From the NCBI GenBank assembly GCA_002169845.1, contig NHIM01000008.1:1-6673 (forward strand): a DNA stretch of 6,673 bases, written 5' to 3'. The translations under genes were made by a program, and so were the position numbers. A model generated the notes under the pieces. It was not told the DNA's origin and searched no databases. It worked only from the letters and a program-made list of their open reading frames with translations. This document shows positions 6,528-6,673 of this stretch, in pieces; within the stretch, counting starts at the first letter, position 1; each line of letters starts with the position of its first letter. This stretch comes from Acidimicrobiaceae bacterium TMED189. Lineage in GTDB: Bacteria; Actinomycetota; Acidimicrobiia; Actinomarinales; Actinomarinaceae.

Positions 6528-6673
6528 TATGCTACCTTTTCTGGTTCGAGCCCAGGCTCAAATAATGTCTTTTCAAAATATCGTTTTCTTCTTGGGGTAT
6601 TCCAGTCAAGAACACCTTTTTTCCATACATAATAAAGTGTCTCGAGTACAAAAAAGCTAAAAATAGCAATGAC
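6527..6673 (-). CDS. nuoA: NADH-quinone oxidoreductase subunit A, 3' end only (partial)
   Basis: NuoA is a small three-helix membrane subunit at the junction of the two arms of complex I. The last 48 codons and the TAA stop are visible; the start lies beyond the window. The visible part begins in the last transmembrane helix ([16 protein letters not shown]) and continues into WKKGVLDW, the conserved end of NuoA in many bacteria (Y-x-W-(K/R)-K-G-x-L-x-W). A tail of about 24 residues follows, with a basic patch (RRKR), that typical NuoA proteins lack or have much shorter. The stop overlaps the nuoB start by one base. The reading frame is open to the window edge, and the operon position supports the assignment. 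Confidence 0.88.
   Translation of the reverse strand, partial: VIAIFSFFVLETLYYVWKKGVLDWNTPRRKRYFEKTLFEPGLEPEKVA

Noticed and set aside
1..6673. A previously undescribed system such as a defence, mobile or biosynthetic cassette
   Set aside because: All bases are accounted for by nuoA to nuoH in canonical order. No extra gene, repeat array, RNA gene or insertion was found on either strand.

Overview
The window lies entirely inside one minus-strand operon encoding the peripheral arm of respiratory complex I (type I NADH:quinone oxidoreductase). Transcription runs from high to low coordinates in the canonical order nuoA(3' end)-nuoB-nuoC-nuoD-nuoE-nuoF-nuoG-nuoH(5' end). The two edge genes are membrane subunits cut by the window ends. 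The six complete genes encode the quinone module (NuoB, C, D) and the NADH dehydrogenase module (NuoE, F, G). nuoI to nuoN presumably follow beyond position 1, and the operon promoter presumably lies beyond position 6673.

Organism (inference): the DNA is strongly AT-rich, nuoC and nuoD are separate genes, and several protein stretches look actinobacterial. Examples are the NuoD block around TPPPRKRLDESMEALIHHFK and YTEGFKVPEGEAYVAVES, and the short NuoC ending in an [13 protein letters not shown] tail. AT-richness plus actinobacterial-like Nuo proteins and a gene-tight layout fits a streamlined, low-GC aquatic actinobacterium of the Actinomarinales/Acidimicrobiia kind. This is a recognition-based guess, not a search result.

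Layout: there is essentially no intergenic DNA. nuoA/nuoB overlap by 1 nt (TAATG), nuoB/nuoC by 4 nt (ATGA), nuoC/nuoD are 2 nt apart, nuoD/nuoE and nuoE/nuoF overlap by 4 nt (ATGA), nuoF/nuoG by 4 nt (TTGA) and nuoG/nuoH by 11 nt. Ribosome binding sites therefore sit inside the 3' end of the preceding gene, and the subunits are probably translationally coupled. No terminator, promoter, RNA gene, repeat or mobile element was seen.

Electron path as read from the residues: NADH and FMN in NuoF, cluster N3 in NuoF, N1a in NuoE, N1b, N4 and N5 in NuoG, N2 in NuoB, and the quinone pocket in NuoD/NuoB with the conserved His, Tyr and Asp of NuoD present. NuoI, which carries N6a and N6b, is outside the window. 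The main departures from the textbook complex are a Ser in place of the fourth cysteine of the accessory N7 cluster in NuoG, an enlarged loop before the fourth N3 cysteine in NuoF, an acidic N-terminal extension on NuoD, and non-ATG starts for nuoG (TTG) and nuoH (GTG). No undescribed multi-gene system is present; this is a core housekeeping locus with a few unusual details.
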